Shown here piece after piece: positions 1-7,628 of a stretch of DNA of 64,000 bases. The stretch is from Bacteroidales bacterium (lineage in GTDB: Bacteria; Bacteroidota; Bacteroidia; Bacteroidales; UBA932), in the NCBI GenBank assembly GCA_017554305.1, contig JAFZIN010000028.1, positions 89,323 to 153,322 on the forward strand, given 5' to 3'. Positions within the stretch are counted from its first letter, which is position 1. Each line of letters starts with the position of its first letter. A program made the position numbers and the translations under genes. A model generated the notes under the pieces. The model was not told the DNA's origin. It was given only the letters and a program-made list of their open reading frames with translations, and made no database searches.

Positions 1-168
1 GCCAATGTAGTCTTTTATGAGAAAAACAATAGGTCTGTTGCTGATAAGTATGTAGATGATTCTCTGAGAGTTATCAATAAAAAAACTAAATCCGGCGGTA
101 AGATGAAAAATTCCTGGTATGAAGGCACATACCGCATGGAATTTACCATGAAACTTAGAAGAAAATGA
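1..168 (+). CDS. C-terminal end of a putative lipoprotein of the rSAM/lipoprotein system (partial)
   Basis: Frame 1 is open from the window edge to the TGA at 166-168, giving the last 55 residues of a protein whose start is outside the window. It ends in a charged tail with the pattern NSWYEGTYRMEF. From memory, the radical SAM-associated lipoproteins of Bacteroides end in a similar K-S-W-Y-D/E-G-x-Y stretch, and the next gene is a matching radical SAM enzyme whose ATG overlaps this stop (ATGA). I infer that this is the exported partner or substrate of that enzyme. The lipobox and most of the protein cannot be seen, so the family call rests on the tail and the context. Confidence 0.55.
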   Translation, partial: ANVVFYEKNNRSVADKYVDDSLRVINKKTKSGGKMKNSWYEGTYRMEFTMKLRRK

Positions 169-1244
169 GAGGTTTACCGTTTAAAACTTGGCTGGCCTGT
201 GAGATAGAACGGAAAGTCAGGCACTTGGATATAAAAGAGCACAAACTCAAACAGCTCTTCTGGGAGTGCACTCTTTCCTGTAATCTCAACTGCCGTCACT
301 GCGGAAGTGACTGCAAGAACCTGCCTGCGTCTGCAGCTATGAAGAGAGAGGATTTCTTAAAAGTCCTTGACTCCGTAAAGGCTTACAGCCAGAAAGTTGG
401 AGATGATATAGGGAGCATTTTGGTAATCCTTACCGGAGGAGAACCGCTTATGCGTCCGGACTTGGAGGAGTGTGGAAGAGAGATAATCAAAAGAGGCTTC
501 CCTTGGGGAATGGTAACCAATGGATATGCAATGACTCCCGAAAAATTCAAAAGGCTGCTTGCCGCGGGATTGCACTCAATGACAGTAAGTTTGGATGGTC
601 TTAAGGAATCTCACGATTGGATGAGAGGAAGAGCCGGAAGTTTTGAAAGAGCACTTTCTGCCATTAAACTGGCCGTCAAAACAGACTTGGCGTTTGATGT
701 GGTCACTTGCGTTAATCAACGTAACTATACAGAACTTGAGCAGATTAAGGAACTATTAATCTCTATAGGTCTTAAGAGTTGGAGACTCTTTACAGTTTTT
801 CCTTCCGGCAGAGCGGAGAATGATCCAATGTTACAACTTGATAATGAGCGTTTCCGCGGTGTAATGAACTTCATTGAAGAAACAAGGAAAGAGGGACGGA
901 TACAAACAAGTTATGCCTGTGAAGGATTCCTGGGTCCTTTGGAGGGCAGAGTCCGCAATAACCTTTTCAGATGCCATGCAGGAATTAACGTCGGTTCTGT
1001 TCTCAGTGACGGATCCATCTCTGCATGTGTAAGTATCAGAGCGGATTACAATCAGGGGAATATCTACAAGGATGACTTTATGGAGGTATGGAACAACCGG
1101 TTCCAGCCATACAGAGACCGCTCCTGGATGAAGAAAGATGAGTGCGATAATTGCAAGTTCTTCCGTTACTGCGAGGGAGGTGGAATGCACTTAAGAAATT
1201 CAGACGGCTCCCTTAAGTTCTGCCATCTGGATAGACTCAAATAG
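165..1244 (+). CDS. Radical SAM/SPASM protein, rSAM/lipoprotein system type
   Basis: 359 aa. The radical SAM cluster motif CxxxCxxC is at residues 39-46 (C39, C43, C46), inside a Cys-rich run that also has C35 and C50. GGEP follows at 91-94 and binds the SAM amino group in this superfamily. The C-terminal third has a SPASM-like set of cysteines (RCHAG, SACVS, CDNC, YCEGG, KFCH) that would hold auxiliary iron-sulfur clusters, as in enzymes that modify peptides or proteins. The ATG overlaps the stop of the preceding partial lipoprotein gene, so the two are translationally coupled. The reaction is not known. A peptide-modifying role is inferred from the SPASM domain and the neighbour. Confidence 0.85.
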   Translation: MRGLPFKTWLACEIERKVRHLDIKEHKLKQLFWECTLSCNLNCRHCGSDCKNLPASAAMKREDFLKVLDSVKAYSQKVGDDIGSILVILTGGEPLMRPDLEECGREIIKRGFPWGMVTNGYAMTPEKFKRLLAAGLHSMTVSLDGLKESHDWMRGRAGSFERALSAIKLAVKTDLAFDVVTCVNQRNYTELEQIKELLISIGLKSWRLFTVFPSGRAENDPMLQLDNERFRGVMNFIEETRKEGRIQTSYACEGFLGPLEGRVRNNLFRCHAGINVGSVLSDGSISACVSIRADYNQGNIYKDDFMEVWNNRFQPYRDRSWMKKDECDNCKFFRYCEGGGMHLRNSDGSLKFCHLDRLK

Positions 1245-1278
1245 CACTCCTTGGAAACAGTTAAATAGCTTTTTTTAC

Positions 1279-1286
1279 TACCTTTG
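1279..1286 (+). promoter_or_regulatory. Bacteroidota -7 box upstream of the transposase gene
   Basis: TAccTTTG matches the Bacteroidota -7 consensus TAnnTTTG, but there is no TTTG at the usual 19-21 bp; the nearest TTG is at 1251-1253. If used, the leader to the ATG at 1402 is over 100 nt long and contains two perfect small palindromes, GTACAA-tcat-TTGTAC near 1293-1310 and CGAAT-ag-ATTCG at 1351-1362. Confidence 0.35.
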
Positions 1287-1401
1287 TTTCAAGGTACAAT
1301 CATTTGTACTGTTTTACGTTCTATCATACTTGTTAGAGACTTCTTAGAGGCGAATAGATTCGAGGGGGTTACTGACAGCTGATAATTAGTGTAGTTAAAA
1401 A

Positions 1402-2277
1402 ATGAAGGGTATGAAGTATTGGTTGGTCACAACAGAGCATCTGAAAGAGAGACTCTTATTCAATGACTCAGATGATTTCAAAGCGGGAATGAACTATGTT
1501 GCTCTATGTTCACAGTTGCCGCGTATTAAGATTATGGCTTTCATTCTTATGTCAAATCACATTCATTTTATTCTGGAGTGTGAATTGGCTGATGCAGAGG
1601 CCTTTGTGCTGAAGTTCAAAAAGTTGTATTCTCAGTATTACAGTCATAAGTATTCTTACAAGGAGCTACTGAGGAAATGTATGGTAGATTTTAAGGAGGT
1701 TTATTTAAACGATGATTCCTTCATAAATGCCGTAGCATACGTGCAGATGAACAGCGTTGCTGCAAATTTGGTATTTGATTCATTCTCTTATCAGTGGGGT
1801 ACCGGCAGCTCTTTCTTTGGAGAAAAACCGCTTAACATCAGACTTTTAGGAGACCTTTCCGCAAGAAAAAGAGCGGTTATAATGCATAGCCGAGAACCAT
1901 TGCCTTCACATTTTTGGGTTCATGAGGATGGGTATATTCTCCCCTCTTCATACGTAGACGTAAGGTTTGTAGAATCTGTTTTTAAGACTCCGAACAGAAT
2001 GCGCTTCTTCCTTAACAAATCATCCAAGGCCAAAATTGCACAAAACAGAAACACCGAGTTACCAACATTCAATGACCAATTTTTAGTATCAGCAGTTTCT
2101 GTATTGTGTAAGTCTGTCTTTAAAACTCAGTCTGTTGAGGAGCTGACGGAGAACCAGATGGCCGAGTTAGTGAAACAGCTGCGCTACAGATTTTCTGCCG
2201 GAATCAATCAAATCTCCCGTGTGCTCAACCTCCCTTTGGAAAGAACTTCTCTTATTCTCGATAGTTTTAGAGGTTGA
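1402..2277 (+). CDS. REP-associated tyrosine transposase (RAYT), Y1/HUH family
   Basis: 291 aa. The N-terminal half is a Y1 transposase (IS200-like) domain. The HUH metal-binding motif appears as SNHIHFI near residues 50-56, and the catalytic Tyr lies in the helix YVQMNSVAANL near residues 113-123, which corresponds to the YIHxNPVxAGL signature. The C-terminal part (about 190-291) resembles the DNA-binding extension seen in RAYT proteins. Enzymes of this class are domesticated single-strand nucleases that recognise REP hairpins. A hairpin repeat array starts 4 bp after its stop codon, which strongly supports RAYT over a simple IS200. No IS ends are visible, so it is probably a resident gene rather than a mobile IS. 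Confidence 0.8.
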   Translation: MKGMKYWLVTTEHLKERLLFNDSDDFKAGMNYVALCSQLPRIKIMAFILMSNHIHFILECELADAEAFVLKFKKLYSQYYSHKYSYKELLRKCMVDFKEVYLNDDSFINAVAYVQMNSVAANLVFDSFSYQWGTGSSFFGEKPLNIRLLGDLSARKRAVIMHSREPLPSHFWVHEDGYILPSSYVDVRFVESVFKTPNRMRFFLNKSSKAKIAQNRNTELPTFNDQFLVSAVSVLCKSVFKTQSVEELTENQMAELVKQLRYRFSAGINQISRVLNLPLERTSLILDSFRG

Positions 2278-2281
2278 AAGT

Positions 2282-2420
2282 GTGCAAGGTGGTGCTGAAA
2301 GTGGGACACCTTGCACGTTTTTGGGGGTATAATGTGCAAGGTGGTGCTGAAAGTGGGACACCTTGCACGTTTTTGGGGGTATAATGTGCAAGGTGGTGCT
2401 GAAAGTGGGACACCTTGCAC
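2282..2420. repeat. Three hairpin repeats, 52-bp period (REP-like array)
   Basis: GTGCAAGGTG begins at 2282, 2334 and 2386, each followed by a 15-nt loop and the perfect complement CACCTTGCAC (10-bp stem). The 17-nt linker between units (2317-2333 and the next copy) is identical and contains a G5 run. The third copy lacks the linker. Identical linkers exclude CRISPR spacers. The position directly after the Y1 transposase gene fits a REP/BIME cluster served by that enzyme. Confidence 0.85.
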
Positions 2421-2435
2421 ACTTTTGCCTGATTG

Positions 2436-2520
2436 GTAGCGGGCTGGCGCTTGGGGCACAGTGAAGTAGCGGGCTGGCGCTTATGGGCACAGTGAAATAG
2501 CGGGCGCTCCCCTATGGGCG
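2436..2520 (+). repeat. Second tandem repeat family with GTAG leaders, about 30-bp period
   Basis: TAGCGGGCTGGCGCTT begins at 2437 and 2467, and a diverged, shortened copy TAGCGGGCGCT begins at 2498. The first two are preceded by G, giving GTAG at 2436-2439 and 2466-2469. GTAG next to a hairpin is the guide tetranucleotide of classical REP sequences. The inner AGCG/CGCT can pair. The third copy overlaps the last codons of the convergent minus-strand gene (stop at 2512-2514). Confidence 0.65.
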
Positions 2521-3954
2521 TTGGGAGAAGTCGTAGACTTTGATCTCGGAGATTGGATTAGAGGTGTAAGGGACAAACCTCTCCTTTGGCGTGGCAATCA
2601 GGCGGATGTTCTTTACGCGGTTGTCTGCCTTCTCGTCTATAACATAATTGCCTGTCTCTTCACCGTTCTGATCTTTTTCCGTAACAAAGCGGCCGTCCGT
2701 TAAGAGATTGATATTGCAGATGTTAATGTAGTATGGATGCTCGTTGTAATCAATATCGTAGGAGTGTTCAATCAACTGGAAGAGCTGAGGCTCAATGCTG
2801 TACCTGTCAACCGCATACTCCTGAACGAATCCGTCTGCAAAAGTAACTATGACATAGACTACAAAGTTCTTTGGATTATTTGAAACCCAGGTAGGAACCT
2901 TCTTAAGACGTCTCTGCTTATCCATAAAGGAGATATCTGTAACGGTCATTGGCTTAGGAAAATAGATATCTACCGTATCTTTCTTTGCAACAACCCCGTA
3001 GTTGGCTCCGGAAATCCTGAATTTTTCTACCGGTACCCAAGTCTCCTTAACCGGTGAGACTCCGTACCCTTCCCTCTTGTCAAAGCTGATTTTAAGTTCT
3101 TTAGCGGTAGAGAAATCAAAGTCTTTGATGGTGTAATACCAAGTTTTACCCTCTCTCTTAAATCCTTCCCAACTGATGCTTGGACTTTTGTCTATATCTG
3201 CATCGTCTGTAAAATACCTCTCAGTACGCCAACATATATCCGGAGGAAGAGCAGAACCGTCTACAACTACCTCTAATTGTGCAGTTTTACCGTTGCCCCA
3301 ATGCTTTGCAGGTTGGAAATCATATTTAATGGAACCGTTAGATGTAGTATATCTCTGAATGAAGGAATAGGGATATGCCGGCGTGTAGTTTGAATTATAG
3401 ACGGAGTACTTAACTCTCAGGTTTACAACAGCGTTTGCAGGAACAGTGAACTTGGTGTAGGTCCAAAGTCTGGACTCTGCCCAAACTGAGACGGAATCCT
3501 CCATAGCTTCATCATACTCTTGGTGCCAAGGAGTTACCGCCTGGTGAGCGGAGTGCCACTGCAAGAGGCTGTCATTGAGGAAGAACTGAACGTCTTTAAC
3601 ATTGCCGTCCCACCATCCGCACTCATAGATAGACTCATTCCAATCGTCACCTACAAAACCGCTCTTTTCTTTAGGAGTACCAACGTAATCTATAGGGAAG
3701 CCGTAGTCTATATCCTTTATCTCTTTTGAGGAGTTGTTCTTAAGGGTGTAATCTACTATTACTGTGGTATATGGAATGCCCAATTGGAATACAAGTTTCT
3801 CCTTTACTATGGCAACATCTTTTATTGTACGCGGAATTGGATTGCAGGAACGCGTTACAGATGAGAAACATACAACAGGGTCTCCGTTGGCGGAAGCACT
3901 CAGCGGCAGAACCACTGCAAACACCACAAGAAGCAATATTTTCCTCATATTCAA
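2512..3954 (-). CDS. Secreted protein of unknown function (resembles DUF4424-type proteins)
   Basis: 480 aa with a clear Sec signal peptide (residues about 3-22, ending SASANG). The mature N-terminus describes beta-rich segments on inter-subunit style language typical of envelope proteins: KEKLVFQLGI, VDYTLKNNSS and YGFPIDY. This layout recalls DUF4424-type secreted proteins, but I cannot confirm the family. There is no membrane anchor after the signal, so it is periplasmic or exported. It is the last gene of a four-gene minus-strand run (6492 to 2512) of envelope proteins of unknown function. Its 3' end runs into the repeat block at 2436-2520. An alternative start is the Met two codons in (3948). 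Confidence 0.65.
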   Translation of the reverse strand: MNMRKILLLVVFAVVLPLSASANGDPVVCFSSVTRSCNPIPRTIKDVAIVKEKLVFQLGIPYTTVIVDYTLKNNSSKEIKDIDYGFPIDYVGTPKEKSGFVGDDWNESIYECGWWDGNVKDVQFFLNDSLLQWHSAHQAVTPWHQEYDEAMEDSVSVWAESRLWTYTKFTVPANAVVNLRVKYSVYNSNYTPAYPYSFIQRYTTSNGSIKYDFQPAKHWGNGKTAQLEVVVDGSALPPDICWRTERYFTDDADIDKSPSISWEGFKREGKTWYYTIKDFDFSTAKELKISFDKREGYGVSPVKETWVPVEKFRISGANYGVVAKKDTVDIYFPKPMTVTDISFMDKQRRLKKVPTWVSNNPKNFVVYVIVTFADGFVQEYAVDRYSIEPQLFQLIEHSYDIDYNEHPYYINICNINLLTDGRFVTEKDQNGEETGNYVIDEKADNRVKNIRLIATPKERFVPYTSNPISEIKVYDFSQRP

Positions 3955-3997
3955 TACTTTTTTATAGCTAATCTTTTCTCTTCGCGATAGTTAAGCT

Positions 3998-5185
3998 TTA
4001 CTCCTCTTTGCGGACAAGGTGGAGGGAGCCGCCTTTGCCTGTAAGCTCCAGCTTTTTACCGGAAGCATCTATATTGGTGGCGTATGAAACCTTTTTGTTC
4101 ATACTTATCTGAGCCTTAATCTGCTCCTTTACTTCATCAGATAAGAGGTTATTAATGAAAGACTTAACGGAATCTGCCATCTCCTCTTTGTAGGAAATGC
4201 CGCTCTGGTCTACATCAAATTTCATGGCCTCATTGTTAGGAGTTAAGATGAGAGAATCTTTCTTTATCTCCCACTTACCCGGAATAAAGTACTGCTGAAC
4301 AAGTTTGCCGGCAAAGACAGAGCCTGAGAGTGTGTTGTTTATTTTATACTCAAAGGTGTGGTCTTTGTTGAAGGTCACCTCCAGAGAGTAGTTCTCTGCA
4401 GAGAGGGCAGTCCAGATTCCTTCAACCTCTTTTGGCGTAGCCTTGTGAACGTTTTTGATGTTCTTCTCCTCAAATTCCTTAAGCTCTTTATCTGTAATGT
4501 TCATAAGGAACTTGTTAGACTCGTTGAGTTCTATACACTTATCCAATACGTAGTTATAGAGATACTTACGCATCTCTACGTAGTCTATGTAAATCTTTGT
4601 ACGTATATCTGAAAGTTTCTCTGAACAGAGCTTATAGAAACTGCCCTCATCAAAGAGAGCGTCAGATGCCATAACAATCTTGTAGGTCTCCTCATCTGTA
4701 AGAGGTTTTTTGAAGTAGACCCAATCCGTCATCTGATCAATAAGCATAGAGCGGAGATCATAGCACTTCTGAACGTTCTTTATAAAGGTCATATCATCCA
4801 GAGTGTTCCAGGAATCCTGGCTGCTGTTAAAGATAGACTCATTGGAACGGTCAAATCTCAGATCTGGGTTCAGAATGTTAGGAATCAGGTAGTTAATAAA
4901 GGAGATAAGGGTATCTCTTGAGATACTCTTTATGTTATCTTTATGGTCTAAGACATATCTGGCACTCTCCCATCCGCTCTCCTCCGTCTTAAGAATATCT
5001 CTAATGGTATTTATTGTCTGGTCAATATCATGAATAACCATCATTGAAACCTGACGACGCTCCTCTGCCTCCTGTTTTTTGCTTATAAGATGTGAGACAC
5101 CAAAGGTGAGCAAAATAGAGATAACAGTTGCCAATATGGTTATCAGCAACTGTTTAGCCAAATCTGAAGATGAGAACTTTGACAT
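3998..5185 (-). CDS. Membrane-anchored protein with C-terminal lipocalin-like domain, unknown function
   Basis: 395 aa. One N-terminal transmembrane helix (about 11-35) is followed by a basic/acidic helical stretch (KKQEAEERRQ) and a long mostly helical region (about 40-240). The last 150 residues look like a small beta-barrel: GIWTAL, LEVTFNKDHTFEYKI, GKWEIKKDSLILTP, a pattern common in lipocalin-like DUFs of Bacteroidota. The signal anchor lacks a cleavage site, so the protein probably sits in the inner membrane facing the periplasm. It lies 10 bp downstream of the small lipoprotein gene at 5196-5681, in the same operon. No family recognised. Confidence 0.6.
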   Translation of the reverse strand: MSKFSSSDLAKQLLITILATVISILLTFGVSHLISKKQEAEERRQVSMMVIHDIDQTINTIRDILKTEESGWESARYVLDHKDNIKSISRDTLISFINYLIPNILNPDLRFDRSNESIFNSSQDSWNTLDDMTFIKNVQKCYDLRSMLIDQMTDWVYFKKPLTDEETYKIVMASDALFDEGSFYKLCSEKLSDIRTKIYIDYVEMRKYLYNYVLDKCIELNESNKFLMNITDKELKEFEEKNIKNVHKATPKEVEGIWTALSAENYSLEVTFNKDHTFEYKINNTLSGSVFAGKLVQQYFIPGKWEIKKDSLILTPNNEAMKFDVDQSGISYKEEMADSVKSFINNLLSDEVKEQIKAQISMNKKVSYATNIDASGKKLELTGKGGSLHLVRKEE

Positions 5186-5195
5186 CTGAACTCTC

Positions 5196-5681
5196 TTACT
5201 GCGCTTCCGAGCCTATTACGGTAACAACAACGTTCATTGCATTGCCAAACGGATCTGCAGCACGCAGTGTAGACATTCCGTCACTCTTTGCAGAAATCTG
5301 AAGTACCTGGCTTGCAGAAGTTGTAGCACTGGTTGTGCTGTAGTTGTAACCAGCTTTGGTAGGAGGTACAACGCCAACACCCTTTGCAACAGCCGTCAGT
5401 GAGAGTTCTGCAGAACCTGTAGCGGTCCACTTAACTGAACCGTTGAACGGAGTTTTGCTTGAGGAAGCACCAATGTAAATCCTTATGGTACTGCCTGAGG
5501 CAATAGTAAAGCCGTTCATATTCACCGTGGTACCGTTCTCCATAAACATACGCGCGTTAATGGTCTGGAAGGTCTCATCTTGTTCTACCTCTCCGCCTGA
5601 TTTGCTCTTGGAACAGGAGATGACAATCAATGGCAACGCCAAAATTGCCATGAACTTGAAAAGGGTTGCAAATTTTCTCAT
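5196..5681 (-). CDS. Small putative lipoprotein, unknown function
   Basis: 161 aa with a lipoprotein signal peptide; the lipobox IVISC puts the lipidated Cys at residue 23, followed by SKSKSGG, a flexible linker. The mature part is Ser/Thr/Ala-rich and beta-rich (SVKWTATGSAELSLTA), resembling an Ig-like or BACON-like fold; no catalytic motif is seen. It is 10 bp upstream of the next gene of the run and 49 bp downstream of the 253-aa lipoprotein gene. Confidence 0.6.
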   Translation of the reverse strand: MRKFATLFKFMAILALPLIVISCSKSKSGGEVEQDETFQTINARMFMENGTTVNMNGFTIASGSTIRIYIGASSSKTPFNGSVKWTATGSAELSLTAVAKGVGVVPPTKAGYNYSTTSATTSASQVLQISAKSDGMSTLRAADPFGNAMNVVVTVIGSEAQ

Positions 5682-5730
5682 AACAATAATTATATCTCTT
5701 ACCGTAATAACGCAAAAAGCGTGCTACCGG

Positions 5731-6492
5731 TTAATATTTATCTTCAATCTCGTCTTCTTTGTTCTCTATGTAATCCTTAAAGCGCTCTCTAACGCTCTTA
5801 GGCAGAGAGTTATCTGCCATCACCTTCTTCTCAATGCTCCACAGATGATCTTCAATCTGCTTAGCCTTGCTCTTGTTGCGGTTCTTAAGCGCTCTGTCAT
5901 ACTGAGCTAAAAGGCCGTGAATTCCGTGAAATTCCAAAAGCTCACTCAACGTGCTTGGCTTCTTGTTATCTGCCTGTTGCTTTTGTGGAGACTCCGGAGC
6001 GGAGAGGTTCTTATCTGACTCCATTACGTTGAAAACCATTCTCACGCCCTTGGTCTTATTAAGCAGATCCTTAGCCTCGTTGTATGAGAAATCTTTCTTG
6101 CCATCCTCTCCAACAGAGAAGACAATGGTATTCTCCACGCTGTTGCCTGAGTTGTAGACAGGTACAATGTTATCCAAATCTTCTGCCTTTAGAACAAATC
6201 CGTCTCTGATTCTTATTCCCCTGTCATCTAAAAGGTTCATCTCCATATCCATAGAGCCTATAAGGCCGGAAGCCTCTTTTCTTACCGGCACAACTCCCTG
6301 AATCATCCACTTTGAAGGATCATCCGGGTCCTGTGCTGTAAAGAGCTTAACATCAGCGCCTAAACTGAATGAAGCAAAAGCGTTGCCTGCAAATTCAACT
6401 GTATTTTTAGGAACATAAAGTTCTACAGGCTTCTTATCAACGCAAGATGCGGTACTTATTGCAACTGCAAGAATTAAAAGTAGTTTTTTCAT
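5731..6492 (-). CDS. Putative lipoprotein with C-terminal helical region, unknown function
   Basis: 253 aa. Signal peptide with lipobox STASC, lipidated Cys at residue 17, then DKKP. The central part (30-150) is beta-rich; the C-terminal 70 residues are strongly charged and helical (AQYDRALKNRNKSKAKQIEDH and onward). It appears to be the first gene of the four-gene envelope run and lies 19 bp after the YqeY gene, so it may be co-transcribed with it. The sequence TCGCGATAG touches its start codon (6494-6502). No family recognised. Confidence 0.6.
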   Translation of the reverse strand: MKKLLLILAVAISTASCVDKKPVELYVPKNTVEFAGNAFASFSLGADVKLFTAQDPDDPSKWMIQGVVPVRKEASGLIGSMDMEMNLLDDRGIRIRDGFVLKAEDLDNIVPVYNSGNSVENTIVFSVGEDGKKDFSYNEAKDLLNKTKGVRMVFNVMESDKNLSAPESPQKQQADNKKPSTLSELLEFHGIHGLLAQYDRALKNRNKSKAKQIEDHLWSIEKKVMADNSLPKSVRERFKDYIENKEDEIEDKY

Positions 6493-6511
6493 ATCGCGAT
6501 AGATTTTTGTC

Positions 6512-6961
6512 TTAAGAGAGCAAATTCTTTACAACCGTAGAGATGGTTCGACCGTCTGCAGCGCCTGCCAGCGCCTTTGTTGCAAGCCCCATAACCTTTC
6601 CCATATCTTTGATGGAGGAGGCACCAACCTGTGCAATTATCTCCTTTATTTTTGCCTCAACTTCCTCAACCGGAAGTTGCTTTGGAAGATACTTCTCCAT
6701 AACGGCAGCCTCTGCCAACTCGTTATCTGCAAGCTCTTTATGGTTTGCCGCAACATACTGTTCTGCTGCCTCTTTACGCTGTTTTACAAGTTTCTGAATC
6801 ATCTTCAGAATGTCTGCATCCGTAACCTCTTTGCTTCCGCCCTCAGATGTTTTAAAGAGAAGAATCTCACCCTTGATTGCTCTTACAGCATTCATTGCTA
6901 CGGTATCCTTGGCCTTCATTGCAGCCTTGATATCCTCTTGAATTTGTTGTTCCAGTGCCAT
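6512..6961 (-). CDS. GatB/YqeY domain-containing protein
   Basis: 149 aa from the ATG at 6961 (MALEQQIQED); another ATG two codons upstream (6967) is possible. The full-length YqeY pattern is present: N-terminal helices with KAKDTVAMNAVRAIKGEI, then EKYLPKQLPVEEVEAKI and the C-terminal GKVMGLATKALAGAADGRTIS, which matches the tail domain shared with GatB. YqeY proteins are thought to act on tRNA-related amidation or as tRNA-binding accessory proteins, but the role is not settled. It has its own -7 box at 6984-6991 and may be the promoter-proximal gene for the lipoprotein run downstream. Confidence 0.9.
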   Translation of the reverse strand: MALEQQIQEDIKAAMKAKDTVAMNAVRAIKGEILLFKTSEGGSKEVTDADILKMIQKLVKQRKEAAEQYVAANHKELADNELAEAAVMEKYLPKQLPVEEVEAKIKEIIAQVGASSIKDMGKVMGLATKALAGAADGRTISTVVKNLLS

Positions 6962-6983
6962 AACCACATTATTTAGCTCTCTG

Positions 6984-6991
6984 CAAATTTA
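6984..6991 (-). promoter_or_regulatory. Minus-strand -7 box for the yqeY gene
   Basis: Read on the minus strand this is TAAATTTG, an exact TAnnTTTG, 22 bp upstream of the ATG at 6961. No good -33 TTTG is seen at the usual distance. It lies 11 bp from the plus-strand box at 7003-7010, so the two divergent promoters share their upstream region. Confidence 0.45.
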
Positions 6992-7002
6992 ATAAATATT
7001 AC

Positions 7003-7010
7003 TATATTTG
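7003..7010 (+). promoter_or_regulatory. Plus-strand -7 box for the ogt gene
   Basis: TATATTTG, an exact TAnnTTTG, 24 bp upstream of the ATG at 7035. A weak -33 (TCTG) is at 6980-6983 with 19-bp spacing. GAGGAAG lies just before the ATG and can serve as ribosome binding site. Confidence 0.55.
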
Positions 7011-7034
7011 TGAAGGTGCTTAACGAGGAAGAGT

Positions 7035-7625
7035 ATGCTAAAAGTAAATATCTACGAATACGACTCCCCTTGCGGGACACTCCTTCTTGCGGTAAAGAGA
7101 GGCAAACTCTGCCTCTGCTCCTGGAAGGGAAGCAAAAGAACAGATGCCGCCATGGCCAGACTCTCCAAACTTTTAAACGTGGAGTTTGTCTTTCCGGAAG
7201 AGAAGGAGAAAAAGCCTTCATCCAAAACCATTACGCTGGCTATTAAGCAGTTGAACCAGTATTTCTCCAAGAGGAGAAAGAGTTTCAACGTTCCTTACCT
7301 TGAGATGGGAACAGAGTTCCAGAAAAAGGTGTGGAACAATCTTAAAGACGTACCTTACGGCAAGACAACCTCTTACGCAGATATAGCAAAAGAGATTGAG
7401 GAGCCTGAGGCAATAAGGGCGGTGGCCAACGTATGCGGAGACAATGCACTCTCTCTTATTATCCCTTGCCACAGGGCAATTGGAAGTGACGGATCCTTAG
7501 TGGGTTACGCCGGAGGTCTTCCGGTTAAGAGGTTCCTTATAGATATGGAGAGCACCCAGCAGAGTCTGCCGTTCAAAGATCCCGTTAAGAAAAAATCTGT
7601 AAAACCTAAATCTAAAGTTAAATAG
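7035..7625 (+). CDS. ogt: Methylated-DNA--protein-cysteine S-methyltransferase
   Basis: 196 aa. The protein transfers the alkyl group from O6-alkylguanine in DNA to its own cysteine. The active-site motif IPCHR is present with C145 as acceptor. The DNA-binding helix-turn-helix region lies in GTEFQKKVWNNLKDVPYGKTTSYADIA (about 92-118) and the Asn of the Asn hinge is in VANVCGDN. The tail GYAGGLPVKRFLID is also typical. The N-terminal domain (1-75) is the non-catalytic ribonuclease-H-like part. The C-terminal 20 residues are Lys/Pro rich and extra. The chosen start follows GAGGAAG. It stands at the head of a plus-strand run and ends 3 bp before the exporter gene. Confidence 0.93.
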   Translation: MLKVNIYEYDSPCGTLLLAVKRGKLCLCSWKGSKRTDAAMARLSKLLNVEFVFPEEKEKKPSSKTITLAIKQLNQYFSKRRKSFNVPYLEMGTEFQKKVWNNLKDVPYGKTTSYADIAKEIEEPEAIRAVANVCGDNALSLIIPCHRAIGSDGSLVGYAGGLPVKRFLIDMESTQQSLPFKDPVKKKSVKPKSKVK

Positions 7626-7628
7626 TTC

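Noticed and set aside
2282-2420. CRISPR array
   Set aside because: The units are joined by identical linkers, there are only three, and no cas gene is near.
2167-2490. Two minus-strand ORFs over the hairpin array
   Set aside because: Their proteins are repeats of the DNA period (52 bp) in two frames and overlap the transposase end. They are an artefact of the repeat array.
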